Numbered from the stretch's first letter, positions 14,853 through 23,835 are shown. The stretch: 44,696 bases of DNA from Nocardioides soli (GCF_014191495.1 NZ_JACHWR010000007.1:1-44696), one strand, 5' to 3'. The notes: generated from the letters alone by a model not told the origin. Program-made: numbers and translations.

Positions 14853-15884
14853 GTGGCCAAGGTCGTCGACGCTGCCGATCGCGCCCAGCGTCGGTGGTCG
14901 GTGCTGGGCTACCCGATCGCGGTGATCTACAAGTACTTCGACGATCAGGGCAACTATCTCGCCGCGATCATCACCTACTACGCGTTCATCGCGATCTTCC
15001 CGCTCCTGCTGCTCGGCTCGTCGATCCTCGGCTTCTTCCTCCAGGACAACCCCGAGCTGCAGCAGGACCTGCTCGACACGGCCCTGGCGCAGTTCCCGAT
15101 CATCGGCGACCAGCTCGGCCGTCCCGGCGGGCTGCAGGGGTCGACCGAGGCGATTGTGATCGGTGGTCTGGTCGCCCTCTACGGTGCGCTCGGGCTCGGC
15201 CAGGCGCTGCAGAACGCGCTCAACATCGCCTGGTCGGTGCCGCGCAACAGCCGGCCCAACCCGGTGCTGCTCCGGCTCAAGAGCCTCTTCCTGCTGCTGA
15301 CGGCCGGCGTCGCGGTGCTCGCGGTCTCGGTGCTCTCGACGCTCGCGGCCAACACCGAGGTCTTCGGTGAGACCGTCTCGTCGTACCGCTGGCCGATCAC
15401 GGTGGCGACGATCGTCATCAACACCCTGGTGCTGACCGCGCTCTTCCGGGTGGGCGCGGCGCGCAGTCACAGCATCTGGACCGGCTCGGTCCCCGGCGCC
15501 GTCACGGCGTCGCTGCTGTGGATCGGGCTGCAGAAGGTCGGCACGCTCTACGTCACCAACGTGCTCACCGAGACCAGTGCGATGAACCAGACCTTCGGCC
15601 TGGTCCTCGGCCTGATCGGCATCATCTGGCTCACCGCGGTGATCGGCGTGCTCGGCATCGAGGTCAATGTGGTGCTGGAGCGTCGCCTCTGGCCGCGCGC
15701 GCTGCTCACGCCGTTCACCGACCGGGTCGAGCTCACGGAGGCCGACCGGCGCGCCTACACGAGCTATGCGAGAGCCCAGCGCCACAAGGGCTTCGAGACC
15801 GTCGAGGTCACCTTCACCGACACCCAGAAGCTCCGGCTGCGCAGCGCCGAGGTCGAGGACGACCAGGCCGACCACGTGCCGTAG
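14853..15884 (+). CDS. YihY/BrkB family inner-membrane protein
   Basis: The protein is 343 aa with about six to seven membrane helices between residues 35 and 275 (for example ITYYAFIAIFPLLLLGSSIL, IVIGGLVALYGALGLGQALQ, LFLLLTAGVAVLAVSVLSTL). It ends in a charged cytoplasmic tail. YAFIAIFPLLLL and LGLIGIIWLTAVIGVLGIEV are typical of the family once annotated as ribonuclease BN. Substrate and role are not established for the family. The GTG start has no ribosome site, and TAGCGT about 7 nt upstream could be a -10 box giving a leaderless transcript (inference). Confidence 0.88.
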   Translation: MAKVVDAADRAQRRWSVLGYPIAVIYKYFDDQGNYLAAIITYYAFIAIFPLLLLGSSILGFFLQDNPELQQDLLDTALAQFPIIGDQLGRPGGLQGSTEAIVIGGLVALYGALGLGQALQNALNIAWSVPRNSRPNPVLLRLKSLFLLLTAGVAVLAVSVLSTLAANTEVFGETVSSYRWPITVATIVINTLVLTALFRVGAARSHSIWTGSVPGAVTASLLWIGLQKVGTLYVTNVLTETSAMNQTFGLVLGLIGIIWLTAVIGVLGIEVNVVLERRLWPRALLTPFTDRVELTEADRRAYTSYARAQRHKGFETVEVTFTDTQKLRLRSAEVEDDQADHVP

Positions 15885-15896
15885 CGGGCCGCTGGG

Positions 15897-16682
15897 TCAG
15901 CGCAGCCGCTCCCGCAGCGCTCCCAGCACGTCGCCGTCGAGACCCAGCCCGTCGCGCAGGTAGCCGTCGACCGAGCCGTACAGCTCCGCGACCGCGTCGT
16001 ACGCCGACCCCAGGAACGACGCGTCGACGACCATCGTCGGCTCGTAGACGGCGACCTTGTCGGCGCCCAGGTGCTCGGCGATCAGCGCGAGATACTTCTC
16101 GCGGGTCGTCGAGGAGACCTCGTTGGTGAGCAGGTAGTCCGCCACGATCGTGTCGCGGTCGACCCCGGCGATCTCCAGCAGCAGCACCGCGGCCCAACCG
16201 GTGCGGTCCTTGCCCGCGGTGCAGTGGAAGAGCTGTGGCGCCGACCGCGTCGCGAGGTCGCCGAGCAGGGCGGCGTACGACGCGCGCGCGTCGGGCGAGC
16301 GGACGAACGCGTCGTACACCTGCCGCATCACGCGGGTCGCCGCATCGGCGTCCGCGAGCCCCGACACCAGCTCCATGGGGATGCCCGACACCTCGACGTG
16401 GTGCCAGACGGCGCCCGGCACGTCGACGTCGGGGTGCGCGTCGACCTCCATCTGGCTGCGCAGGTCGTGGATCCGGGTGATCCCGAGCCCGGCGAGGACG
16501 CCCGCGTCGGCCTCGGTCAGCTGCAGCTCGTTGGAGCGGTAGAAGACACCCCGGCGGACCCGGCGCCCGTCCGTCGTCGGATAGCCCGCACCCGTGCCGG
16601 CCACGTCGCGGAAGTTGTCGGCGGAGGCCAGGCGGGTCAGCCGTCGCGGGACGGACTCCTCGCCGGTCAGCGGGTCGCTCAC
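15897..16682 (-). CDS. tyrosine-protein phosphatase (Y_phosphatase3 type)
   Basis: The protein is 261 aa. The PTP signature HCTAGKDRTGWAA gives the catalytic Cys and Arg (HCx5R). The N-terminal SADNFRDVAGTGAGYPTTDG, then RRGVFYRSNELQLT and ITRIHDLRSQMEVDAHP, is the pattern of the PtpB-like family found widely in Actinobacteria. Known members dephosphorylate phospho-Tyr or phosphoinositides. The GTG start at 16682 follows the methyltransferase gene on the same strand by 43 bp, so they may be co-transcribed. Its stop faces the yihY stop 12 bp away. Confidence 0.88.
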   Translation of the reverse strand: MSDPLTGEESVPRRLTRLASADNFRDVAGTGAGYPTTDGRRVRRGVFYRSNELQLTEADAGVLAGLGITRIHDLRSQMEVDAHPDVDVPGAVWHHVEVSGIPMELVSGLADADAATRVMRQVYDAFVRSPDARASYAALLGDLATRSAPQLFHCTAGKDRTGWAAVLLLEIAGVDRDTIVADYLLTNEVSSTTREKYLALIAEHLGADKVAVYEPTMVVDASFLGSAYDAVAELYGSVDGYLRDGLGLDGDVLGALRERLR

Positions 16683-16725
16683 CCGGCGAGCATAGGTGGC
16701 CCGGCCGGGTGTCCGCGCTGGTCGC

Positions 16726-17289
16726 TCAGCGCAGCGGCACGAACCGGTAGTGGCCGTGCCGGGTGATCTCGGGCGCCCCGGACGAGGTGTCCACCAGGAG
16801 CATCTCGCCGGCGACCGGCACGACCATCCGACCCCCCTCGCCCAGCTGGGCGACGAGCGGCCCGGGCAGCTGTCGGGCCTCGGCCGAGACCAGGATCCGG
16901 TCGTACGGCGCGCCGCCCGGGTCGCCCAGCACACCGACCCGGGCCGGCTCGATCCGGGCCCACGGCCAGTCGCCCCGGCCGAGATTGGACCGGCCGAAGT
17001 CCACCAGGTCGGGCTCGATCTCCAGCCCGAGCACCTCGCCGGCCGGGCCGGTCAGCTCCGCCAGCAGCCCGGTGGTCCACCCCGAGCCCGAGCCGACGTC
17101 GAGCACCCGGTGGCCCGCACGCACGTCGAGCAGGCGCAGCATCGCCGCGACCGTGCGCGGCTGGGAGTTGGTCTGCCCGTGCCCGATCGCGATCGGTCCG
17201 TCGTACGACGTCCGGGAGCGCTCGCTCGCCGGCAGGAACCAGGCGCGAGGCACGGCCTCGAACGCGGCGGCCACCCGGACGGCGTCCAT
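16726..17289 (-). CDS. protein-L-isoaspartate O-methyltransferase-like protein
   Basis: The protein is 187 aa. It shows the PCMT start FEAVPRAWFLPASERSRTSYD, the pocket IAIGHGQTNSQPRTVAAMLR, and SAM motif I VLDVGSGSGWTTGLLAEL. The later YDRILVSAEARQLPGPLVAQL is the usual post-I region. In the last motif most isoaspartyl methyltransferases have S(V/A)GA; here SAEA is seen. The gene is slightly short for the family, so it may be a specialised paralogue. The ATG at 17289 sits in one arm of a perfect 16-bp hairpin (17280-17320), which may limit translation. Confidence 0.78.
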   Translation of the reverse strand: MDAVRVAAAFEAVPRAWFLPASERSRTSYDGPIAIGHGQTNSQPRTVAAMLRLLDVRAGHRVLDVGSGSGWTTGLLAELTGPAGEVLGLEIEPDLVDFGRSNLGRGDWPWARIEPARVGVLGDPGGAPYDRILVSAEARQLPGPLVAQLGEGGRMVVPVAGEMLLVDTSSGAPEITRHGHYRFVPLR

Positions 17290-17320
17290 CACTCGAGTGT
17301 GGCACGAGTGATGGACGCCG
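17280..17320. repeat. 16-bp perfect inverted repeat around the methyltransferase start codon
   Basis: Arms 17280-17295 and 17305-17320 (CGGCGTCCATCACTCG and its inverse) flank a 9-nt loop. In the minus-strand mRNA the ATG lies in the 3' arm, so the ribosome-binding region and first codons would be fully paired. It could also end transcription from the Ig gene upstream (stop at 17355), though no U-tract follows. Confidence 0.8.
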
Positions 17321-17354
17321 CCCGTCGGGGGAGTGGGGCATGGCCGGTGGTGGG

Positions 17355-19547
17355 CTAGCGGACGCGGGTCTTGATCTTGGTGGCCTTCTTGGTGTGGGTG
17401 GTGGTGGTGGGGAGGGTGATGGTGTAGGTGGTCTTGGTTCCTCGGGGTTGGTTCTTGAGGGTGAGGACGGCCTTGCCGTTCTTGAGGGTGGCGGTGGCGA
17501 TGGGTTTCTTGGCGGCCTTCTTGGTCTTCTTGGTGGCGCCCTTGGGTGCGGCGCGGCGGATGGTGATCTTTCCGGTGAGTGCGGTGGTGGGGATGCCGGG
17601 TGCGGTGGCGGTGATGGTGATGCGGACCTTGCCTCTGCCGGGTGTCTTGACCTTGGTCTTGAGCGTGGGGGTGGTCTTGGCGATCGGGGTGGTGGGGGTG
17701 CTGGTGGCGGTGGCGGGGGTGTGGCCGGGGTGGGTGCCGGTGGTGGTGACGGTGATGCGTCGGGCGGCGTCGGCGGTGCCTGGTTGGTAGGTGGTGTTGG
17801 TGGCGCCGGGGATGGGTTGGCCGTTGCGGTGCCATTGGTAGGTGATGGTGGGGGTGGTGCCGGTGGGGGTGCCGGCGTAGGTGGGTGGGGTGGCGGTGAG
17901 GGTCTGTCCGATGCGGGGGGTGCCGGTGATGGTGGGGAGGCCGGTGACGGTGACCGCACGACCCGACGCACCCGGATCCGAACCAGGACCCGGACCCGGG
18001 CCCGGGATGGGCTCCGCCTGGATCAGCACGCCGTCGGAGGCGGCTCGCACCCAGCCCGACGCCAGCTCGGTCGGCGCCAGCGTCTCGTACGGCGTGAGCG
18101 TGGCGTGGGTCTCGTAGTGGATCCGGGCGCCGACGTCCTCGGCGGTGAGCACGTAGGAGGTGCTGCCGACCGAGTGCGTGGCGCCGTCCTGATCGTCGCC
18201 GATCGGCTCGCCGTCGCGGTACCAGACGTGCCGGACCTGCTGCGGCTGCACGGAGAACTCCGCCGGGCGGGCGGTCAGGGTCTGCCCGACCCACGGGCTG
18301 CCGACGACGGTCGGTCGGTCGACGACCGTGAGCTCCGGCTCCGGCTCGGGCTCGGGTTCCGGCTCCGGCCGGGGGAGGACCCGCAGGTCACCGGTGGAGA
18401 CCCGGGTCCACGGGCCGTCACCGATCCGGGCGCGGCTCTCGTAGCGGATCCGAGACCCGACGTACTGGTCGGCGAGGGTGAACTCCGGCACCGTGATCGC
18501 GTCGACCAGCACGTCGTTGACGTACCACGCGTGGTGGACCGTCGCCGAGCTCGGGACGAACGTCGCGGGCTGCGCCGTCAGCGTCCGTCCCGCCTGCGGC
18601 ACACCGTCGAGTGTCGGCTGGGCGGTCACCCGGGTGCGGGTGTACGGCACGGTCACCTCGGCGGTGGAGACCAGCGAGGGGTACCCGGTCCGGCGCGGCC
18701 AGGTCTGGTACTGGAGGACGGCGCCCTCGTCCTCCGGTCGCACTTGGTACGTCGTCGTCGTGTTCCCGGTCGCGAGGCCGTCGCGGAGCCAGCGATGATC
18801 GGCGCCCGTGGCGGACGGGATGTAGGTGGCCGGGGTGCCGGTCAGCAGCTCGCCGGCGCGGGGCTCGCCCGAGATCCTGGCCGCGGTATCGACCCGGAAC
18901 GTCTGGGTCACGTCGAAGGAGATGGTCTGTGAGGTCGTGTTGCCCGCGACGTCTGCTGCTTCGACGACCAGGCTGCGCCGGCCCACCTGGTCGGTGATGA
19001 TCGGCTGGTTCCGGGCGGTCGGACGAGAGCTGCAGGAGGCGATCCCGGAGCGCTCCTCGTGGCAGGTGAAGTCCGCCAGGACCGTCTGATCGAGGTGGTA
19101 GGTGCCGTTGGGTCGCAGCTGACCCGGGAAGGCGATCGTCGGCGGCGTCCGGTCGATGCCGACCCAGAAGGTCTTCGTCGTGTGCAGGTATCCGCGGTCC
19201 ACGGCGTGGACCGTGATCTGGTACGACCCCTCGTCGTGGAACGCCAGGACGGTGGTGGCGGCCAGCTGCCGCCGGCCCTGGCTGACCGTGTCCTTCTTGA
19301 TCTCGTAGTAGGAGGACTCGAAGTCCATGCCGCTGCTGCCCACGTCGCGCACACCGATGCGTGCCTCGATCGACGTGTTGTACCAGTCGCCCGGGCCAGG
19401 GGTCGGTCGGGAGATCGAGATCTCCGGTGGGCTGGTGTCCTCGGGAAGGTCGGCCTGCACGGTCGGAGCCGTTCCGAGTGCCGCGCCGATGCTGAGGAGG
19501 GCGACGAGCAGGCCGGCGACGGTCCGTCGGGAGGCGGGGGCGAGCAT
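17355..19547 (-). CDS. secreted Ig-like repeat protein 1
   Basis: The protein is 730 aa. A signal peptide (LLVALLSIGAALGTAPTVQA, cleavage near 32) is followed by an N-terminal Ig/cadherin-like region with WVGIDRTPPTIAFPG and a Cys pair (FTCHEERSGIASCSS). Four repeats of about 90 aa follow, of the type GxPxxGxTLTAxPATF...HxWYRDG...ADxGxxIxYET. Linkers between them are PEPEPEPEPEPEPE and PGPGPGPGSDPG. The last about 100 residues are Lys/Thr-rich and resemble a Big_3-type Ig domain (LTGKITIRR, KNGKAVLTLKNQPRGT). I chose ATG 19547; the longer upstream frame only continues over the leader. No sortase motif or anchor is seen. It is probably a surface or matrix protein. Confidence 0.82.
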   Translation of the reverse strand: MLAPASRRTVAGLLVALLSIGAALGTAPTVQADLPEDTSPPEISISRPTPGPGDWYNTSIEARIGVRDVGSSGMDFESSYYEIKKDTVSQGRRQLAATTVLAFHDEGSYQITVHAVDRGYLHTTKTFWVGIDRTPPTIAFPGQLRPNGTYHLDQTVLADFTCHEERSGIASCSSRPTARNQPIITDQVGRRSLVVEAADVAGNTTSQTISFDVTQTFRVDTAARISGEPRAGELLTGTPATYIPSATGADHRWLRDGLATGNTTTTYQVRPEDEGAVLQYQTWPRRTGYPSLVSTAEVTVPYTRTRVTAQPTLDGVPQAGRTLTAQPATFVPSSATVHHAWYVNDVLVDAITVPEFTLADQYVGSRIRYESRARIGDGPWTRVSTGDLRVLPRPEPEPEPEPEPELTVVDRPTVVGSPWVGQTLTARPAEFSVQPQQVRHVWYRDGEPIGDDQDGATHSVGSTSYVLTAEDVGARIHYETHATLTPYETLAPTELASGWVRAASDGVLIQAEPIPGPGPGPGSDPGASGRAVTVTGLPTITGTPRIGQTLTATPPTYAGTPTGTTPTITYQWHRNGQPIPGATNTTYQPGTADAARRITVTTTGTHPGHTPATATSTPTTPIAKTTPTLKTKVKTPGRGKVRITITATAPGIPTTALTGKITIRRAAPKGATKKTKKAAKKPIATATLKNGKAVLTLKNQPRGTKTTYTITLPTTTTHTKKATKIKTRVR
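17359..17956. repeat. 598-bp near-identical direct repeat, copy A
   Basis: It is the 3' coding end of Ig gene 1, matching 19688-20285 with only two substitutions that I can see (GTGGGTGG/GTGGGCGG and GGTCTT/GGTTTT). It codes the last Ig repeat and the Lys/Thr-rich C-terminal domain. Its minus-strand codons are almost all C-ending with many CAA/CCA, unlike the G/C-mixed upstream part of the same gene. Confidence 0.9.
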
Positions 19548-19673
19548 CGAGTGGTCTTCGCTTTCTGGGGGACGAACGGCGGAAGGGCCGCCGCACGGGG
19601 GTGCGGCGGCCCTTCCACGGTGGTGTCCCGACGGCCCGGGCGGGTAGGTGTGTCGGTCCCGACTGTCCGGCGG
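19548..19673 (-). promoter_or_regulatory. candidate structured mRNA leader of Ig gene 1
   Basis: The 65 nt at 19609-19673 match 23901-23965, the same position before Ig gene 2, at 60 of 65 positions. On the minus strand it reads CGGGACCGACACACCT, a variable loop, CCGGGCCGTCGGGACACC, then ACCGTGGAAGGGCC leading into a strong hairpin. A CCGAC/GUCGG stem encloses the variable part. The block starts 11 bp after the stop of Ig gene 2. I do not recognise a known riboswitch class. Confidence 0.45.
19581..19616. terminator. 16-bp perfect hairpin between the two Ig genes
   Basis: GGAAGGGCCGCCGCAC, a 4-nt loop, then GTGCGGCGGCCCTTCC. On the minus strand it lies 68 bp after the stop of Ig gene 2 and 34 bp before the start of Ig gene 1. 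No U-run follows. It could be a terminator of gene 2, or the expression platform of the conserved leader of gene 1. The matching hairpin before gene 2 (23874-23907) favours a leader role. Confidence 0.5.
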
Positions 19674-19683
19674 GCCGGGCCGG

Positions 19684-22600
19684 TTATCGGACGCGGGTCT
19701 TGATCTTGGTGGCCTTCTTGGTGTGGGCGGTGGTGGTGGGGAGGGTGATGGTGTAGGTGGTCTTGGTTCCTCGGGGTTGGTTCTTGAGGGTGAGGACGGC
19801 CTTGCCGTTCTTGAGGGTGGCGGTGGCGATGGGTTTCTTGGCGGCCTTCTTGGTTTTCTTGGTGGCGCCCTTGGGTGCGGCGCGGCGGATGGTGATCTTT
19901 CCGGTGAGTGCGGTGGTGGGGATGCCGGGTGCGGTGGCGGTGATGGTGATGCGGACCTTGCCTCTGCCGGGTGTCTTGACCTTGGTCTTGAGCGTGGGGG
20001 TGGTCTTGGCGATCGGGGTGGTGGGGGTGCTGGTGGCGGTGGCGGGGGTGTGGCCGGGGTGGGTGCCGGTGGTGGTGACGGTGATGCGTCGGGCGGCGTC
20101 GGCGGTGCCTGGTTGGTAGGTGGTGTTGGTGGCGCCGGGGATGGGTTGGCCGTTGCGGTGCCATTGGTAGGTGATGGTGGGGGTGGTGCCGGTGGGGGTG
20201 CCGGCGTAGGTGGGTGGGGTGGCGGTGAGGGTCTGTCCGATGCGGGGGGTGCCGGTGATGGTGGGGAGGCCGGTGACGGTGACCGTGCCACCCGACGCAC
20301 CCGGATCCGGAGGTGGGGGACCGGCCGGCGTCTCGATGGTGATCCCGGTGGTCGACGCGGGCAGCCAGTCGGCACCCTCGTGGAGCCTGGCCTGGGTCTC
20401 GTAGCGGATCGTGTGGCCGGCGTCGCCGGCGGCCACGACGTAGGTCAGACCGGTGGCGCCGTCGATCCGCTGCTCCTGACCACTGCCGGATCGGTACCAG
20501 ACGTGGCGGACCTGGAGCTGGTTCGCGGGGCGGTTGAACCCGGCCGCGGTGGCGGTCAGGGTCTCGCCCACCCGTGGAGTGCCCGTCAGGGTCGGAGCCG
20601 AGGCGACCTCGAGGGCCGGACCGGGGCCGGGCTGATCGCCGATGGTGACGCCCTCGGTCGCGGCGCTGACCATCGGACCGCCGTTGAGGCTGGCGCGGAT
20701 CTCGTAGTGGACGACGTGACCCGCGTCGTCGGCGGTCGTCTCGTACTCCGTGCCGTCGGCGCCGTCGATCTCCTCCTCCACGCCGGCACCGTCGGTGCGG
20801 TACCACGTGTGGTCGATCTGCGTGGGCGGGAGGTTGAAGCCCGTCGGAGACGCGGTGAGCGTCTCACCGACCTCGGGGACGCCGCTCAGGACGGGTGGCG
20901 TCGTGATCCTGAGCACCGGGTCGGGGTCGGGCTCGGCCGGGATCTCGACCGGGTCCGAGGCCGCGTGCGTCCAGGCGTCGGTGCCGAGGCGGCCGCTGGC
21001 CCGGAAGTAGATCCTGGAGCCGGCGTCGGCCGCGGTCACGACGTAGCTGGTGGTGGTCGCGCCCGCGATGAGGTTGGTCTGCTCGACGCCGTCCTCGTCG
21101 ACCGTGATCCGGAACCAGGCGTGCTGCCACTCGCTCGGCGTGGGATCGAACCTGGCGTCGGAGCCGGTCAGGGTGCCGCCGACCTCGGCGGTTCCGGCGA
21201 TCTTGGGGCGGCTGACCACGTCCATGTCCGAGCTGACGTGGACGGTCCTCGAGAACGCCCGGGTCCACGGCAGACTCTCGTCGTCGGGTCGGTAGGTCGC
21301 CTCGGTCGCGTAGCGGATCAGCTTGCCGGCATCGGCGGCGGTCAGCTCGTAGAGCGCGGACGTGGCGCCCGCGATGCGCTCGTGCTGCTCCACCCCCTCC
21401 TCGTCGATCGAGACGTAGAACCACGCGTGCCGGACCGCGGCGGGGTTGGTCGCGAAGGTGGCGCGGCTGCCCGTCAGCGTGCGTCCGACGCGCGGCGTAC
21501 CGGCCAGGGTCGGCCAGACCGAGACGTCGACATCGGTGCTGATCAGGACCTCGGGAGCGGCGGCGCTGACCGGCTGGTCGCCCCGGTGCTGAACGGCCTC
21601 GGTCTCGTAGTGGATCCGGGTGCCGGCGTCGACGGCCCGCAGATCGTAGGTGGTGTCGGTGGCGCCGGGGATGCGCCGGCCGTCGCGGTACCAGACGTGG
21701 TGGGACTCCTCCGGAGCCGGCTGGAACGTCGCCGGCGTCGCGGTCAAGGTGTGGCCGACCCGGGTGGTGCCGGTGAAGCTGGGCGCGACGTCGAGCTCCA
21801 TGACCGGGGTGATCTCGATGACCGCGGACCGGGCGGGCGTCCAGTTCGTGCCGTCGTGGGTGGCGAGGGCCGCGTAGTGGATCGGCTTGCCGGCGTCCGC
21901 GGGGGTGAGCCGGTAGGTCATCGTGTCCGCGCCGTCGATCTGCTGCCCGTCGCGGAACCACGCGTGCCGTCGGCCGACGGTGTCGCCGAGGAACGTGGCC
22001 TCCTGGGTGACCCGCAACGTGTGGTCGACACGCGGGGTGCCGGTCACGACCGGCAGGCCGACGACCTCCACGTCGGTGCTGACCGGGACCGGCTCGGACG
22101 GTGCCGAGAGCCACGGGTCGTCCTCGTGGAGCCGGGCCTGGAGCTCGTAGCGCAGGGTCTTGCCGGCGTCGGCCGAGACCAGCTCGTACGTCGACTCGTC
22201 GGCGCCGGGGATGACCTGGCTGCCGCGCACCCACACGTGCCGGGTGTGCTGCGGGTCGGGGGTGAAGTCGACCGGGGTCGAGTCGGAGGTGAGCGTGTGC
22301 CCGACGACGCGGGCACCGGTCACGGTCGGTGCTCCCGAGACCCGGAGGACGGGCGCCACGTCGACGGCCTCGGTGGCGGACCGGGTCCAGGGATGGTCGT
22401 CGTGGTACCGGGCCTGGGTCTCGTAGTGGACGGGCTTGCCCGCGTCCTCGAGCGTGAGCTTGTAGCGGCTGCCGGTCGCCCCCTCGATCGGCTGCCCGTC
22501 GCGGAACCACACGTGCCGGGTGCTGGGGTTGCCGCGGAACGTGGCCGCGGTGGCCTCCAGCGTCTGGTCGACCCGCGGTGCGCCCTCGATGCTCGGCCCG

Positions 22601-23835
22601 GTCAGGACGTCCGCCGTCGTGGCGATGTCGGTGCCCGCGGTGGCGGAGCTCGTCCACGACCCCGACTGTCCGTTGAAGGATGCCCGGGTCTCGTAGCGGA
22701 TCTGCCGGCCGGCGTCGGCGGCGACCAGCTCGTACGTCGTGCCGGTGGCGCGGGCGATCACGTCGTTCCCGCGGTACCAGACGTGCTGGACGTGAGGTGT
22801 GGTCTGGTGGAACGTGGCCGCCGTGGCGGTGAGCTCGTGGCCCACGCGCGGGGTGCCGGCGACGGTGGCCTGGGTCCGGACCTCGGGGGCGGCCGGGATG
22901 GTGACGGAGGCACTGGTCACCGTGCGCGGCCGGTAGTTGTCGCGCTTCGCGGTGACCTCGACCCGGATCGGGTGGCCGGCGTCGGCCGGGGTGACCGCGT
23001 AGTTGCGGCCGGTGGCGCCGGGGACGCCGATGTTGCCGCGGAACCACTGGTAGGTCGGCTGGTTCACGCCCGGATCCGGCGTGAAGCTCACGTTCGTCGC
23101 GCTCAGGGTGCTGTCGACCTTCGGGGTGCCGGTGATGGTCGGGGTCGTGGCGGTGAAGAGACCCAGCACGCGATAGGCGATCGACTTCGTCTGTGCGTTG
23201 TCGACGTTGTCGACGGCGCGCACCCATCCGGCGTACAGGCCGGGAGTGCTCGTGCTGATGCGGGTGCCGTTGGGGACCCATCCCTCGCAGGAGCGCAGGC
23301 CGGAGGTGCTGCGGCCCGCGATGTTGTCGTGGCAGCCGAAGTTGGCGGTCACGACGGTGCCGGTATCGAACTCGGCACCATCGACCAGCGGGCCGTCGAT
23401 GCTGATGGTGGGCGGGGTCCTGTCGATGCCGACCCAGTCGGTGGCGCGGCTGCTCTCGAGCTTCTGGTTCTCCGCCCAGACCTCGAGGTCGGTCCGGCCC
23501 TCGTTGGTCAGTCGGATGGGCTCCTCGAGGTAGGCGTGCGGAACGTGATGGGCGCCGCTGAGCCGGTAGCCGGAGGCGTCGGTGTTGATGCCGATCCCGT
23601 TGACGTCCAGCTGGATCGCGACGTTGCCGCTGTACCAGTGGTTGTTCCAGCTCGCGGGTCGGCTGATGTTGATGATCGGGGCGGCTTCGGCGGGGGCGGG
23701 GATGGTGGCCAGGCCCGCGCCGACGACGACGGCGAGCCCGCCGAACGCGAGGCGGTGGAGGGTGGAGCGTCCCGTGCGCGATCGGCGGTTGCGGCGATCG
23801 GTGGCGACCGGCCCGGTTCCGGTGGGGAAGGACAT
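19684..23835 (-). CDS. secreted Ig-like repeat protein 2 (11 repeats)
   Basis: The protein is 1383 aa. A long signal peptide (hydrophobic LAFGGLAVVVGAGLATI, cleavage after APAEA near 51) is followed by an N-terminal region with WVGIDRTPPTISIDG and Cys residues in FGCHDN and RSCEGW. Eleven repeats of 85-105 aa run from about residue 230 to 1280, each with TPRVGxTLTATxATF, HVWYRDGxxIxGATxxTYxL and ADAGxxIxYET. Two units (residues about 760-970) carry an insertion DE(E/D)GVEQ. The C-terminus is the same Lys/Thr-rich domain as in protein 1. Start ATG 23835 is preceded by GAGAG. Repeat number and polar composition suggest a cell-surface stalk or adhesin (inference). Confidence 0.85.
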   Translation of the reverse strand: MSFPTGTGPVATDRRNRRSRTGRSTLHRLAFGGLAVVVGAGLATIPAPAEAAPIINISRPASWNNHWYSGNVAIQLDVNGIGINTDASGYRLSGAHHVPHAYLEEPIRLTNEGRTDLEVWAENQKLESSRATDWVGIDRTPPTISIDGPLVDGAEFDTGTVVTANFGCHDNIAGRSTSGLRSCEGWVPNGTRISTSTPGLYAGWVRAVDNVDNAQTKSIAYRVLGLFTATTPTITGTPKVDSTLSATNVSFTPDPGVNQPTYQWFRGNIGVPGATGRNYAVTPADAGHPIRVEVTAKRDNYRPRTVTSASVTIPAAPEVRTQATVAGTPRVGHELTATAATFHQTTPHVQHVWYRGNDVIARATGTTYELVAADAGRQIRYETRASFNGQSGSWTSSATAGTDIATTADVLTGPSIEGAPRVDQTLEATAATFRGNPSTRHVWFRDGQPIEGATGSRYKLTLEDAGKPVHYETQARYHDDHPWTRSATEAVDVAPVLRVSGAPTVTGARVVGHTLTSDSTPVDFTPDPQHTRHVWVRGSQVIPGADESTYELVSADAGKTLRYELQARLHEDDPWLSAPSEPVPVSTDVEVVGLPVVTGTPRVDHTLRVTQEATFLGDTVGRRHAWFRDGQQIDGADTMTYRLTPADAGKPIHYAALATHDGTNWTPARSAVIEITPVMELDVAPSFTGTTRVGHTLTATPATFQPAPEESHHVWYRDGRRIPGATDTTYDLRAVDAGTRIHYETEAVQHRGDQPVSAAAPEVLISTDVDVSVWPTLAGTPRVGRTLTGSRATFATNPAAVRHAWFYVSIDEEGVEQHERIAGATSALYELTAADAGKLIRYATEATYRPDDESLPWTRAFSRTVHVSSDMDVVSRPKIAGTAEVGGTLTGSDARFDPTPSEWQHAWFRITVDEDGVEQTNLIAGATTTSYVVTAADAGSRIYFRASGRLGTDAWTHAASDPVEIPAEPDPDPVLRITTPPVLSGVPEVGETLTASPTGFNLPPTQIDHTWYRTDGAGVEEEIDGADGTEYETTADDAGHVVHYEIRASLNGGPMVSAATEGVTIGDQPGPGPALEVASAPTLTGTPRVGETLTATAAGFNRPANQLQVRHVWYRSGSGQEQRIDGATGLTYVVAAGDAGHTIRYETQARLHEGADWLPASTTGITIETPAGPPPPDPGASGGTVTVTGLPTITGTPRIGQTLTATPPTYAGTPTGTTPTITYQWHRNGQPIPGATNTTYQPGTADAARRITVTTTGTHPGHTPATATSTPTTPIAKTTPTLKTKVKTPGRGKVRITITATAPGIPTTALTGKITIRRAAPKGATKKTKKAAKKPIATATLKNGKAVLTLKNQPRGTKTTYTITLPTTTAHTKKATKIKTRVR
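19688..20285. repeat. 598-bp near-identical direct repeat, copy B
   Basis: It is the 3' coding end of Ig gene 2; see copy A at 17359-17956, offset 2329 bp. Identity stops abruptly at the linker DPGASG(R/G)(A/T)VTV, upstream of which the two genes are only related at protein level. This pattern indicates recent duplication or gene conversion of the C-terminal module. Confidence 0.9.

Noticed and set aside
17340..18932. Gly-rich 530-codon plus-strand frame starting MAGGGLADAG
   Set aside because: Shadow of the Ig gene 1 C-terminal module; low-complexity, no ribosome site, no homology pattern.
19581..19616. C-rich hairpin loop as a possible 6C RNA
   Set aside because: The 6C motif needs two hairpins each with a run of at least six C. 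Only one hairpin with a short C loop is present.
19548..20375. Extension of Ig protein 1 upstream to 20375
   Set aside because: The frame crosses the leader and overlaps Ig gene 2 in another frame, giving Pro/Arg-rich junk ahead of a proper signal peptide at 19547.
20286..23200. Regular spacing of about 270 bp suggesting a repeat array or CRISPR
   Set aside because: The periodicity is that of protein Ig domains; units diverge at DNA level and there are no short identical direct repeats with unique spacers.
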